Below the pieces are notes generated by a model. It was not told where the DNA came from. It searched no databases and saw only the letters and a list, made by a program, of their open reading frames with translations. Both the position numbers and the translations under genes were made by a program. From a virus, in the IMG/VR virus record IMGVR_UViG_3300044796_000349, positions 1-23,140 of that record: a DNA stretch of 23,140 bases; one strand, 5' to 3'. Shown in pieces: positions 14,496-22,079 of the stretch (position 1 is the first letter of the stretch; every line of letters starts with the position of its first letter).

Positions 14496-15814
14496 GCGGC
14501 ACCAACAGCATCGTCGAAAGCCTGATCCCCTGTTCGTTCCGGGGAATCCCCTTCGGGCTGAACGCCATCACGACGAAGACGGCGCGGGCGACCGCGGTGC
14601 ATCGCTACCCGTTCAAGGATAAGCCGTGGGTCGAAGACCTCGGCGCCGGCCTGACGGTCTTCTCGGTGTCGGGATTCTTCGCTGACAAGTCGGGCGGCCT
14701 GCTCGCCATGGTGGCCCGCGACGCCCTGGCGCTGGCGGTGAAGACGGCCGGGCCGGGCATCTTCACGCACCCGACGCTGGGGGTTTTTCAGTGCTCGGTG
14801 CTGTCCTTTTCCTCGGTGGAGAGCAAGGACGCCATCGGGGCGTTCCCGTTCGAAATGGAGCTCTGCGAAAGCACCTCGGGGCCGGACTATCCGACGCAGA
14901 CCGGCAGCACGTCGGGCAGCCTGAGCCTGTCATCGCTGAACGTGCTTTCCGCCGCCGGGTCGGACTTCGCCTCGACGGCCCTGACCTATACGGGGCTCGG
15001 GGCGGCCGTGCTGGAAACCGCACCCGGTGTGCTGGCAGCATGGTCGGCGGTGCCGGCCAGCCTGACCAGCACGGCGCAGTCGATCATGGGGTCGGTGGTG
15101 GGGCTGGGGGACAGTTTCGGGCGATATGCCGACGGCAACACCTTGACGGCCGCCCCGGATGGCTCAACGCCGTCCAGCCTCGTGTCGGCCGCCTTGGCGA
15201 ACCAGTCCGCCATGCAGACGACTATCAGCACGTCGCTGGCGAGCGCGGCGAGCGGGGTTCCGGCCAATGTGTCGGCCGCGGCCGTGGCGATCAGTGGCGC
15301 CGTGCTGGCGAGCGCGAACGACCCCGGCGACCAAATCGACCTGCTGATGCCGATGGCACAGTACTTCGTCACGGCGACGACGGTCGGCGGTAACCTCGGT
15401 GCCGGGATCGCCGCGATCGAGGCCGCCGCCGCCGCACTGGCGCGGGTGTGCGCGCTGGCGCAGCTGGGGATCGCGGTCAGCAACTACGCCATGACGTCGT
15501 ACGATGAGGCGGTCGCCTTGCAGCAGGAAGTCGTCGCCCTATACGACGCCGAATTGCAGGCCGCTTCCGATGACCAGCGAGACGCGACCTTCACCGCCCT
15601 GTATGACCTGCGGGCGGCGGTGAACGACTACTTCACCGCCCTGGCGGCGACGTTGCCGGCGACCGAGCAGATCACCTTGCAGGGCAGCTTGCCGGCGCTG
15701 GTGATCGCGCAACGGCTCTACAATGACGCGACCCGCACGCCCGAACTGATCGCCCGCGCCAACCCGCCGCACCCGGCTTTCATGCCAACCACCTTCACCG
15801 CCCTGTCGTCATGA
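14492..15814 (+). CDS. DNA circularisation / baseplate protein (Mu gpN-like)
   Basis: The 440-residue product starts at GTG 14492 inside the previous stop (GTGA). Its first 130 residues carry the gpN 'DNA circularisation N-terminal' pattern: SLIPCSFRGIPFGLNAITTKTARATAVHRYPFKDKPWVEDLG, with SVSGFFADKSGG and HPTLGVFQCSV nearby. The remaining 300 residues are Ala/Ser-rich helices. In Mu gpN is a tail/baseplate protein; the circularisation name is historical. It occupies the expected place between tape measure and gpP. Confidence 0.88.
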   Translation: MSGTNSIVESLIPCSFRGIPFGLNAITTKTARATAVHRYPFKDKPWVEDLGAGLTVFSVSGFFADKSGGLLAMVARDALALAVKTAGPGIFTHPTLGVFQCSVLSFSSVESKDAIGAFPFEMELCESTSGPDYPTQTGSTSGSLSLSSLNVLSAAGSDFASTALTYTGLGAAVLETAPGVLAAWSAVPASLTSTAQSIMGSVVGLGDSFGRYADGNTLTAAPDGSTPSSLVSAALANQSAMQTTISTSLASAASGVPANVSAAAVAISGAVLASANDPGDQIDLLMPMAQYFVTATTVGGNLGAGIAAIEAAAAALARVCALAQLGIAVSNYAMTSYDEAVALQQEVVALYDAELQAASDDQRDATFTALYDLRAAVNDYFTALAATLPATEQITLQGSLPALVIAQRLYNDATRTPELIARANPPHPAFMPTTFTALSS

Positions 15815-16962
15815 GCGGGACGGTCCCGGCCGGCGCGGCGGCGCCTGGGAATGACGAGGTGACGATCCAGACTGCCGGGCAGACGATTGGGGGCTGGGAA
15901 TCGATCCGGATCACGCGAGGCGTTGCCCTGATGCCGCCGGACTTCGAACTGCAGATGACCGAGAAAAGCGGCAGCACCACGGTCATCGCGCAGCCGGGCG
16001 ATCCGATTGTTGTCATGATCGGCGGCACGCCGATTCTGACCGGTTATGTCGACCGCATCGCCCCGTCGATTGGAGCCGAGGGGCATGAGGTCTATTTGAC
16101 CGGCCGGGGGATGTGCGAGGATCTTGTTGATTGTGCCGCGATCTGGCCGAGCAACCAGATCGTGCAGACTTCGGCTCTCGACATTGCAACGAAGCTCGGC
16201 AAGCCCTACGGCATCAAAGTTGCGAGCACCGCTGGACCAGGCGCGACGGTCAACCAGCTGAATATCAACCTCGGCGAATCGTCGTGGGACATTATCGAGC
16301 GGGTGACGCGGTATTCCGGCCTGCTGGCCTACGAAATGCCCGACGGCAGCCTGCGGCTGGCAACGGTGGGGCAGACGGTGCATTCCTCGGGCGCGACGCA
16401 GGGGGTCAACGTCGAAGCGGCATCGGCGGTCTTCTCGGTCGACCAGCGTTTCAGCGAGTACCGGGCGACGGTTTTCAGCTTCGACCGCTTCTCGGACCTT
16501 GGCACCGGCGGCAACACCATCGCCGTCGTCAAGGACACCACGCTGCGGCCGGGCTTCGGCGGCGCACCCCGGTTCCGGCCGCGGTATGTGGTGAGCGAGC
16601 AGATTCAGAACGGAGTCAATCTGGCCGAGGTTCGGGCGAAGTGGGAACTTGCCCGGCGCTACGGCCAGTCGAATGCGCTGCACGTCGAGGTCGATAGCTG
16701 GCGGGACGCGTCAGCGCAGCTTTGGTCGCCGAACTGGCTCATGCCGTTGAACGTGCCGGCCTGCCGAGTGACCGGCCAGACCTGGCTCATCGGCGCGGTG
16801 TCGTTCACCAAGAACCTGCAACGCGGCACAATCGCGGCGCTGTCGCTGATGCCGCCTCAAGCCTTCCAGCCTGAGCCGGTGTTCTTCAACTCGCTGGCCT
16901 GGGATGTGGCGCGCGACCTCCAAACGCAGAACAACGCCAAGGGCGGGTCGGGCGCGCCGTGA
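15811..16962 (+). CDS. Baseplate hub protein (Mu gpP / gp44-like)
   Basis: This 383-residue protein is the hub that connects the tube to the spike, related to T4 gp27 and P2 gpD. Signals are DEVTIQTAGQTIGGWESIRITRGV, GGTPILTGYVDRIAPSIGAEGHEVYLTGRGMCEDLVDC, and NINLGESSWDIIERVTRYSGLLAYEMPDGSLRLATVG, which are in the order expected for gpP-type hubs. The C-terminal WELARRYGQSNALHVEVDSWRD and GQTWLIGAVSFTKN also match. ATGA overlap upstream and GTGA downstream show strong coupling. Confidence 0.9.
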   Translation: MSGTVPAGAAAPGNDEVTIQTAGQTIGGWESIRITRGVALMPPDFELQMTEKSGSTTVIAQPGDPIVVMIGGTPILTGYVDRIAPSIGAEGHEVYLTGRGMCEDLVDCAAIWPSNQIVQTSALDIATKLGKPYGIKVASTAGPGATVNQLNINLGESSWDIIERVTRYSGLLAYEMPDGSLRLATVGQTVHSSGATQGVNVEAASAVFSVDQRFSEYRATVFSFDRFSDLGTGGNTIAVVKDTTLRPGFGGAPRFRPRYVVSEQIQNGVNLAEVRAKWELARRYGQSNALHVEVDSWRDASAQLWSPNWLMPLNVPACRVTGQTWLIGAVSFTKNLQRGTIAALSLMPPQAFQPEPVFFNSLAWDVARDLQTQNNAKGGSGAP

Positions 16963-17504
16963 GCCTGGCATCGATCGAGCGGCTGTACCGGCGGGTGCGG
17001 ATGGCCCTTGCACCGGGGCGGGTCACGGCAACGAACGACGCCGGGACGGTGCAGAAATTGCAGATCACGCTCGGCGACGGGCAGGTCGTCGATGCCGTGC
17101 CGGCGGTGTACATCTACGGGCTGGCGATGCGGCCGCATCCTGGCGCCGACGTGGTGTTCCTGGCGAACGGCGGGGACCGTGGCGACGGCTGCATTGTGGC
17201 GGTCAACGACCAACGGTATCGGCTGACCGGGCTGGCGGAGGGCGAGGTCTGCCTGCACGACGATATCGGGCACAAGGTCTACCTATCGCGCAGCGGCATT
17301 GTGATCGACGGCGGCGGCCAGCCTATCGTGATCCAGAACACGCCGACGACGACGCTGGCGGGCGACCTGCATGTGAGCGGCGAGGTGATCGCGAAGTACG
17401 GGACCACCGGGTCGGTGTCGATGACAGGGCACAAGCACAAGCAGGGCGACGATAGCAACGGCGACAGTGAGGACGACACCGACGCGCCGACCGGGGGAAC
17501 CTGA
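16959..17504 (+). CDS. Baseplate spike protein (Mu gp45 / gpV-like)
   Basis: The trimeric membrane-piercing spike. The 181-residue protein starts at GTG 16959 within the hub gene's stop. An N-terminal OB-like part (20-90) contains GTVQKLQITLGDGQVVDAVPAVYIYGLAMRP and LANGGDRGDGCIVAVNDQRYR. It is followed by a beta-helical C-terminus (GHKVYLSRSGIVIDGGG, TTLAGDLHVSGEVIAKYG) and an HxH pair at His158/His160 (TGHKHKQ). In Mu gp45 and P2 gpV such a pair binds an iron ion at the spike tip. A strongly acidic tail (GDDSNGDSEDDTDAP) follows the tip motif. Length is near Mu gp45. Confidence 0.9.
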   Translation: MSLASIERLYRRVRMALAPGRVTATNDAGTVQKLQITLGDGQVVDAVPAVYIYGLAMRPHPGADVVFLANGGDRGDGCIVAVNDQRYRLTGLAEGEVCLHDDIGHKVYLSRSGIVIDGGGQPIVIQNTPTTTLAGDLHVSGEVIAKYGTTGSVSMTGHKHKQGDDSNGDSEDDTDAPTGGT

Positions 17505-17507
17505 GCC

Positions 17508-17957
17508 ATGGACATTGCCCTTGTCATGGACCCCACGCAGCTGCGCGGTGATTGGCAGATGGCCGGTTCCGACCTGCTGTCCGGGGCCGATCTCGAGACG
17601 GCCGTTCTGGTGTCGCTGTTCACCGACGCATGGGCCGGTGCCGATTTCACGCCGCCGGATGGCTCGGCGGACCTGCGGGGCTGGTGGGCCGACACCTACA
17701 CGGGCGACCCCATCGGTTCGCGGCTGTGGACGCTGGAACGGGCGACGAAGACGCAAGCGACGCTGAACCTTGCGATCCAGTATGCCAACGAAGCGCTCGC
17801 GTGGCTGGTGACGGATGGCCTTGCCGCGTCGGTGGCAGTGTTCGCCGAGTGGCAGGGCGACGAAGGGGCCTTCCTCGCCATGTCGATCACGATCACCGAG
17901 CCAAGCGGGCAGGTGACGGTATTCCAGTATGGCTCGGTCTGGTCGGAGATCAATTAG
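17508..17957 (+). CDS. Baseplate protein Mu gp46-like
   Basis: This 149-residue protein carries the gp46 pattern: SDLLSGADLETAVLVSLFTDAWA, a Trp-rich GWWADTYTGDPIGSRLWTLERATK (the strongest family hallmark) and NLAIQYANEALAWLVTDGLAASV. The C-terminal beta part ends GQVTVFQYGSVWSEIN. In Mu gp46 forms part of the baseplate wedge/hub periphery, equivalent to P2 gpW. A GGGGGAA ribosome-binding site is upstream. The next gene begins directly after its stop codon. Confidence 0.88.
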   Translation: MDIALVMDPTQLRGDWQMAGSDLLSGADLETAVLVSLFTDAWAGADFTPPDGSADLRGWWADTYTGDPIGSRLWTLERATKTQATLNLAIQYANEALAWLVTDGLAASVAVFAEWQGDEGAFLAMSITITEPSGQVTVFQYGSVWSEIN

Positions 17958-19100
17958 ATGCCGTTCTCCCGTCCATCGTTGACTGCGCTGCAAACGCAGG
18001 CAATTCAGGACATTGTATCGCAGCTGACCGGCGGGGCATCGCTGCTGCGGCGGGCCATCCTGCGGGCGGTGTCGTGGGCGCAAGCTGGGCTGTCGTCGCT
18101 GCACTACGGGTTTCTCGACTGGATCGCGCAACAGGCAGTGCCCTTCACCGCGACCGACGAATTTCTCTATGCCTGGGGCGCGCTCAAGAACGTGTACCCA
18201 AAGCCGGCCGTGCCGGCGGTCGGCAGCGCGACGTTCACGGGGGTCAACCTGACCTTGCTTCCGGCCGGCACGCCGGTCGTGCGAGCCGATGGGTTCACCT
18301 ATTCGGTGCTGACGTCCGAACCGGTGTCCGGTGGCACCGTGACGGTCGGCATCGTGGCGGCCGTCGGTGGTGTGCTCGGCGATGCCGATAGCGGAACCGC
18401 CGTCACGCTCGGCGTGGCGATCGCCGGCATCAATTCGAGCGGCAGCACAGGCACAGTCAGCGGCGGTGCGGACCCTGAGATGGACGCAGCTTTTAGGGCC
18501 CGGATGCTTCTGGCCTACCAGGCCCCGCCGCAGGGTGGGGCGCTAGCCGACTACGTCGAGTGGGCGCTTGCCACGCCGGGGGTCACGCGGGCATGGATCA
18601 CGCCGCTCGGCGACGGGCCGGGGTCGGTGGTGGTCTACCCGATGTTCGATATCTCCGAGGCCGCATACAACGGCTTCCCGCAGGGGACGAACGGCGGCGC
18701 CAGCCTGGAAACCCGGATCGCCCCGGCGACCGGCGACCAGCTTGCAGTCGCAAATGCCATCTACCCGGTGCGGCCGGTGACGTCGCTCGTTTATGTCGCG
18801 GCGCCGGTGGCATACCCGGTGAACGTGACGATCAACGGCCTCGGGTCGATCAGCACCGCCACGCAGGCCGCGATCTCGGCCGCCCTGGCGAGCGCGTTCA
18901 ACCTCTACGCCGCTGTCGGGGGCACAGCGTGGCCCAACCCGGTGCCGACCATGGTCAACGGCACCATGACGCCGAGCCAGCTCGACGCGGCAATCCAGTC
19001 GGTGCCAGGGCTGAAACCGTACACGCTGGTGGCACCGAACGGCCTCATCACTGCCCCGACGGGCGAACTGCCGGTGCTCGGCACCGTCACCTATACCTGA
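17958..19100 (+). CDS. Baseplate J-like protein (Mu gp47-like)
   Basis: This 380-residue protein is a baseplate wedge component homologous to P2 gpJ and T4 gp6. It contains the family's opening helix (RPSLTALQTQAIQDIVSQL) and a GFLDWIAQQAVPFTATDEFLYAWGALKNVYPKPA segment. A beta domain with GTPVVRADGFTYSVL and a central 'G-x-D-P-E-M-D-A-A-F-R-A-R-M-L' follow. Then come DYVEWALATPGVTRAWITPLGDGPGSVVVYPMFD and a C-terminal VANAIYPVRPVTSLVYVAAPVAYPVNVTI typical of baseplate J proteins. A GGAG lies nine bases before ATG 17958. Confidence 0.92.
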   Translation: MPFSRPSLTALQTQAIQDIVSQLTGGASLLRRAILRAVSWAQAGLSSLHYGFLDWIAQQAVPFTATDEFLYAWGALKNVYPKPAVPAVGSATFTGVNLTLLPAGTPVVRADGFTYSVLTSEPVSGGTVTVGIVAAVGGVLGDADSGTAVTLGVAIAGINSSGSTGTVSGGADPEMDAAFRARMLLAYQAPPQGGALADYVEWALATPGVTRAWITPLGDGPGSVVVYPMFDISEAAYNGFPQGTNGGASLETRIAPATGDQLAVANAIYPVRPVTSLVYVAAPVAYPVNVTINGLGSISTATQAAISAALASAFNLYAAVGGTAWPNPVPTMVNGTMTPSQLDAAIQSVPGLKPYTLVAPNGLITAPTGELPVLGTVTYT

Positions 19101-19109
19101 GCCGCGGCG

Positions 19110-19706
19110 ATGCCGGTTCCTCAATTCCTGGCGGCTGACTACGCCGAGAAGTTCAAGGCGCTGCTGCCGAGCGGGCGGGTCTGGCCGAAGGACGATTCCT
19201 CGGTGCTGTCGAGCGTCTCCGCCGCGCTGATGCCGGCTTATGAGCGGAACAACGACGCGGCGGCCTTCCTGCTGTTTGACGCCTTTCCGGGCCAGTCGGT
19301 GCAGCTGCTTCCCGAGTGGGAATCGACGCTCGGGCTGCCCGACCCATGCACGGGGCCGCTTGCGACGATCCAGCAACAGGACGCGGCGGTCCTGGCGAAG
19401 TTCGTCGGCACGGGTGGTCAGTCGCCAGACTACTTCATCGCGGTCGCCGCTGCGCTGGGGTGGACGATCACGATCACCGAGTTCTTGCCCTTCGAGGCCG
19501 ACGTCGGACACGCGGAAGATCCGCTGTGGGACGAAAGCGGCGCCTACACCTGGCAGGTCAATGCGCCGCTGGTCACGACCTATTGGTTCGAGGCCGACGT
19601 GTCGAGCGCGGACTCGCCGCTGGCAAGCTGGGGCAACCTGCCGCTGCAATGCACGCTGCAACGGATCGCGCCGGCACATACCTACCTGCTGTTCGCCTAT
19701 TCCTGA
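19110..19706 (+). CDS. Tail protein Mu gp48-like (DUF2313/YmfQ)
   Basis: This 198-residue protein follows gp47 exactly as in Mu and P2 (gpI). It shows AEKFKALLPSGRVWPKD at the N-terminus and LLPEWESTLGLPDPCTG (71-87), the best marker of the family, then a domain ending FEADVGHAEDPLWDESGAYTWQV and LQCTLQRIAPAHTYLLF. In Mu/P2 systems it forms part of the baseplate edge to which tail fibres attach. The start has only a weak ribosome-binding site (GCGGCG). Confidence 0.88.
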   Translation: MPVPQFLAADYAEKFKALLPSGRVWPKDDSSVLSSVSAALMPAYERNNDAAAFLLFDAFPGQSVQLLPEWESTLGLPDPCTGPLATIQQQDAAVLAKFVGTGGQSPDYFIAVAAALGWTITITEFLPFEADVGHAEDPLWDESGAYTWQVNAPLVTTYWFEADVSSADSPLASWGNLPLQCTLQRIAPAHTYLLFAYS

Positions 19707-19717
19707 GAGGTCGCCAG

Positions 19718-20779
19718 ATGGTTTTTCGTTGCGATGAAACCAACAACGCGGCGAGCCTGCCGGCGCCGCCATCGGCTGGCACGGAGGGCTATTTCCAGCC
19801 GCCGAACCCCGGTTCCGGCACCACGCCCGTCATCGTGCGGGCGTGGTGGCTCAACATGGTGCAGGAGGAATTGCGGGCGATCGCCGTGGCCGGCGGGCAG
19901 GTGCCGAGCAAGACGAACAACGCGCAGGTGCTGGCCGCCCTCAATGCCCTGTATGCCCCGCTGTCGGGCGCACGGGTGAAGCTGAATTCGCCGCTTTCGC
20001 TCTATGTCAACCAGTCGACCGGCAACGATACCAACGCCGGCACAAGCCTCTCGCCGTTCAAGACGCTGCAGCACGCCGCCAACGTGGTGATGCAAAGCCT
20101 CGATTTGAACGGCCAAACTGTCGTCATCAACTTTGCCCACGGCACCGACACCGGAGGCGTGACCTTCCGCGATATGCCGCTTGGCTGCGGTAGCGGCGGC
20201 GGAGTGCAGTTCGTCGGCGACACGTCTTCTCCGGGCAGCTGCATCGTGAGCGTGACCGGTGGCAACTGCTTTGTCGCCGGAGCCGGCACCACCATCAGCA
20301 TCAGCGGGTTCCATCTGGCGGCGACCGCCGGCGGCTCGGGGATCACCGGCTGCGGGCTGGTGGGAAACCAGGCGTCCTCGATCTCGTTCGATCACTGCGA
20401 ATTCGACGCCTGCGCCACCGCGCACATGTATGCGACCTCGGGCGCGATTATCCAGTCGAACGGCGCCCCCTATGCGATCACGGGCGATTCCGCACCGACG
20501 CCCGAACACATCCTCGTCAGCGGCGGCGGCGGCGTATCGGTGGCCGGCAGCACGGTCACCATCGGGTCGGCGCGAGCCTTCACGGACTTTGTTGCGTCGG
20601 CGCTGAATTCCTGGGTGATCGCGAACGGCATGACCTTCTCGGGTGCCGGCGTGGCCGGGACCACGGGCGCGCGGTACTCGGTGGTCAAGAACGGTGTCGT
20701 CGACACGAACGGCGGCGGGGCAACGTACTTCCCGGGCAACTCGGGCGGAAGCACGGCGTCGGGCGGCCAGTACCTCTGA
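19718..20779 (+). CDS. Tail fibre/spike protein with predicted beta-helix
   Basis: ATG 19718 has a GAGAGG ribosome-binding site seven bases upstream and gives 353 residues; the open frame before it overlaps the gp48-like gene and is not coding. The N-terminal 85 residues (MVFRCDETNNAASLPAPP, then FQPPNPGSGTTPVIVRAWWLNMVQEELRAI) resemble baseplate-attachment domains of fibres. From about 90 a repetitive beta-strand region with NQSTGNDTNAGTSLSPFKTLQHAANVV is characteristic of right-handed beta-helix tail spikes. No polysaccharide-lyase active-site motif can be assigned by eye. The Gly-rich end (NSGGSTASGGQYL) may be a receptor or trimer tip. Confidence 0.85.
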   Translation: MVFRCDETNNAASLPAPPSAGTEGYFQPPNPGSGTTPVIVRAWWLNMVQEELRAIAVAGGQVPSKTNNAQVLAALNALYAPLSGARVKLNSPLSLYVNQSTGNDTNAGTSLSPFKTLQHAANVVMQSLDLNGQTVVINFAHGTDTGGVTFRDMPLGCGSGGGVQFVGDTSSPGSCIVSVTGGNCFVAGAGTTISISGFHLAATAGGSGITGCGLVGNQASSISFDHCEFDACATAHMYATSGAIIQSNGAPYAITGDSAPTPEHILVSGGGGVSVAGSTVTIGSARAFTDFVASALNSWVIANGMTFSGAGVAGTTGARYSVVKNGVVDTNGGGATYFPGNSGGSTASGGQYL

Positions 20780-20782
20780 CCC

Positions 20783-21268
20783 ATGGCCTACATCCCCGAA
20801 ATCTGGACCGGCACGGCGGTTCTGCTGCCGCTCGGGCCGAGCGTGCAGCCGGCGCGGACGGTGCCCTGGCCGCAGTGGGCGACGCCCGCCGGCGGCAGCC
20901 CGACGATGCTGCAAGTGCGCTGGCCGCAGAAGGCGGTCGACGCCGTGCTCGACTACGGCCTCGACCTGACCGGCGAGCTCGCCGCGCTGGGCGACACCAT
21001 CAAGACAGCGACCGTGAGCGCGGACCAACCGTCGCTGACGATTGGCAACCCCACGGTCGGGGCGACCACGGTCGCGGCGTCGGTCAGCGGTGGAACGGCC
21101 TTCATCGATTGCGTGGTGACATGGACCATCGCGACGGCCGGAGGCCGCACCTATGTCGCGGTCGTTCACCTGCTGGTCGTGCCGGATGACGAGTCCGACC
21201 TCTACCTGACCGACGGGGCGGGCAACATCCTCGAAGGGCCGGGCGGCGCGGTTCTTCTGGCGGAGTAG
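20783..21268 (+). CDS. Phage fibre-tail adaptor-like protein
   Basis: This 161-residue protein has a pattern seen in small proteins annotated as fibre-tail adaptors: VDAVLDYGLDLTGELAALGDTIKTATVSA (a 'D-W/L-x-x-x-L-x-x-x-G-D-T-I' phrase), then NPTVGATTVAASVSGGTAF and a strand pair CVVTWTIATAGGRTYVAVVHLLV. No signal peptide is present. It lies between the fibre and a small tail protein and starts three bases after the fibre stop. The final 25 residues (DDESDLYLTDGAGNILEGPGG) look like a short beta-hairpin. Assignment by family phrase, moderate certainty. Confidence 0.7.
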   Translation: MAYIPEIWTGTAVLLPLGPSVQPARTVPWPQWATPAGGSPTMLQVRWPQKAVDAVLDYGLDLTGELAALGDTIKTATVSADQPSLTIGNPTVGATTVAASVSGGTAFIDCVVTWTIATAGGRTYVAVVHLLVVPDDESDLYLTDGAGNILEGPGGAVLLAE

Positions 21269-21275
21269 CGATCAC

Positions 21276-21569
21276 ATGGGCAAGGCAATTTCCTCGCTGC
21301 CGGTGGCGGCGCCGCAGCGGGCCTCGGCGGTCGTGCTGGCCGACAACGGGGGGAGCCAGGCCACCGTCGCCCAAGTGCTCGGTCAGATCGAGTTGACCGA
21401 CCTGCCGCAGGGTATCGCGTCGCCGGGGCAGGCCTTGATCTGGAATGGCGACGCGTGGGCACCGGCAACCGTGCTGACGGCTGTCGTTGCCGCGCTGCCG
21501 ACCTCGGCGAGCGGCCTGCCGAGCGGGGCCATGTGGAACAACGGCGGCGTTCTCTGCGTCGCACCGTAG
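21276..21569 (+). CDS. Small phage tail/fibre-associated protein
   Basis: The 97-residue product starts ISSLPVAAPQRASAVVLADNGGSQATVAQVLGQ, like the N-termini of many phage tail proteins ('I-S-x-L-P...V-x-x-G-G-x-x-x-x-A-T-V-x-Q'). It ends LPTSASGLPSGAMWNNGGVLCV, a common fibre-tip motif. In other phages these two modules often flank a longer fibre, so this could be a shortened fibre or an accessory piece. A GGAG overlapping the previous stop region is about ten bases upstream. Exact function unknown. Confidence 0.75.
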   Translation: MGKAISSLPVAAPQRASAVVLADNGGSQATVAQVLGQIELTDLPQGIASPGQALIWNGDAWAPATVLTAVVAALPTSASGLPSGAMWNNGGVLCVAP

Positions 21570-21586
21570 CAGCGGAGTAAAGGCAC

Positions 21587-22075
21587 ATGCAGAACGTGAT
21601 CCGGGGCCTCGCGCTCCTGCTGGTGCTTGCCCTGGCGCCGGTGGCCGGCCGCGCACAAGCGAGCTTCACGAACCCCGACGGGTCGCGCTCGCCCGCTTCG
21701 GTGGCAGAGATCAAAACTGGCGCCGGCACGTCGGACGCGGTTTCGACGTCCAACCCGATGCCCACGGCGTCGGCCGGGACGGTGGCCGTGGCCTATAGCG
21801 GCCCGACCTCGGCCAGCGTGGGGACCAGCTCGGGGACGTTGATCACGGCCGCGGCCTACACGCGGGCGGTGCAAATCTGCACGCTGCCGACCTCGACAAG
21901 CAACGTGTGGCTACGCCTGGACGGTGGCACGGCGGCGCCAAATGTCGGCGTGCCGGTGTGGGGCGGAGGGGGCTGCACAAGCATCGGCACCCCTGCCCTG
22001 CCGATGCCGACCGGCAATATCACCGCGATCACCGACGGCGGCAGTTCGCAAACTGTGACCCTGGCCGGTGGCTGA
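21587..22075 (+). CDS. Exported protein of the fibre module (Sec signal peptide)
   Basis: This 162-residue protein has a classical Sec signal peptide: n-region MQNVIRG, a Leu/Ala/Val core (residues 8-19), and an AQA-like cleavage site after about residue 25. The mature part is small and beta-rich: TNPDGSRSPASVAEIKTG, an AVAYSGPTSASVGTSSG segment, then a strand pair ending SNVWLRLDGGTAAPN and a Gly-rich CTSIGTPALPMPTGNITAITDGG. Two cysteines (RAVQICTL and GGGCTSIG) could form a disulphide in the periplasm. It starts 17 bases after the preceding tail gene, with GGAG/AAGG upstream. No family recognised. Its position suggests a fibre accessory or envelope-modifying protein. Confidence 0.82.
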   Translation: MQNVIRGLALLLVLALAPVAGRAQASFTNPDGSRSPASVAEIKTGAGTSDAVSTSNPMPTASAGTVAVAYSGPTSASVGTSSGTLITAAAYTRAVQICTLPTSTSNVWLRLDGGTAAPNVGVPVWGGGGCTSIGTPALPMPTGNITAITDGGSSQTVTLAGG

Positions 22076-22079
22076 ACCC

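Noticed and set aside
19316-19717. Upstream extension of the fibre frame to ATG 19316
   Set aside because: It overlaps the well-supported gp48-like gene, and the residues look like an out-of-frame shadow. ATG 19718 has a good ribosome-binding site.
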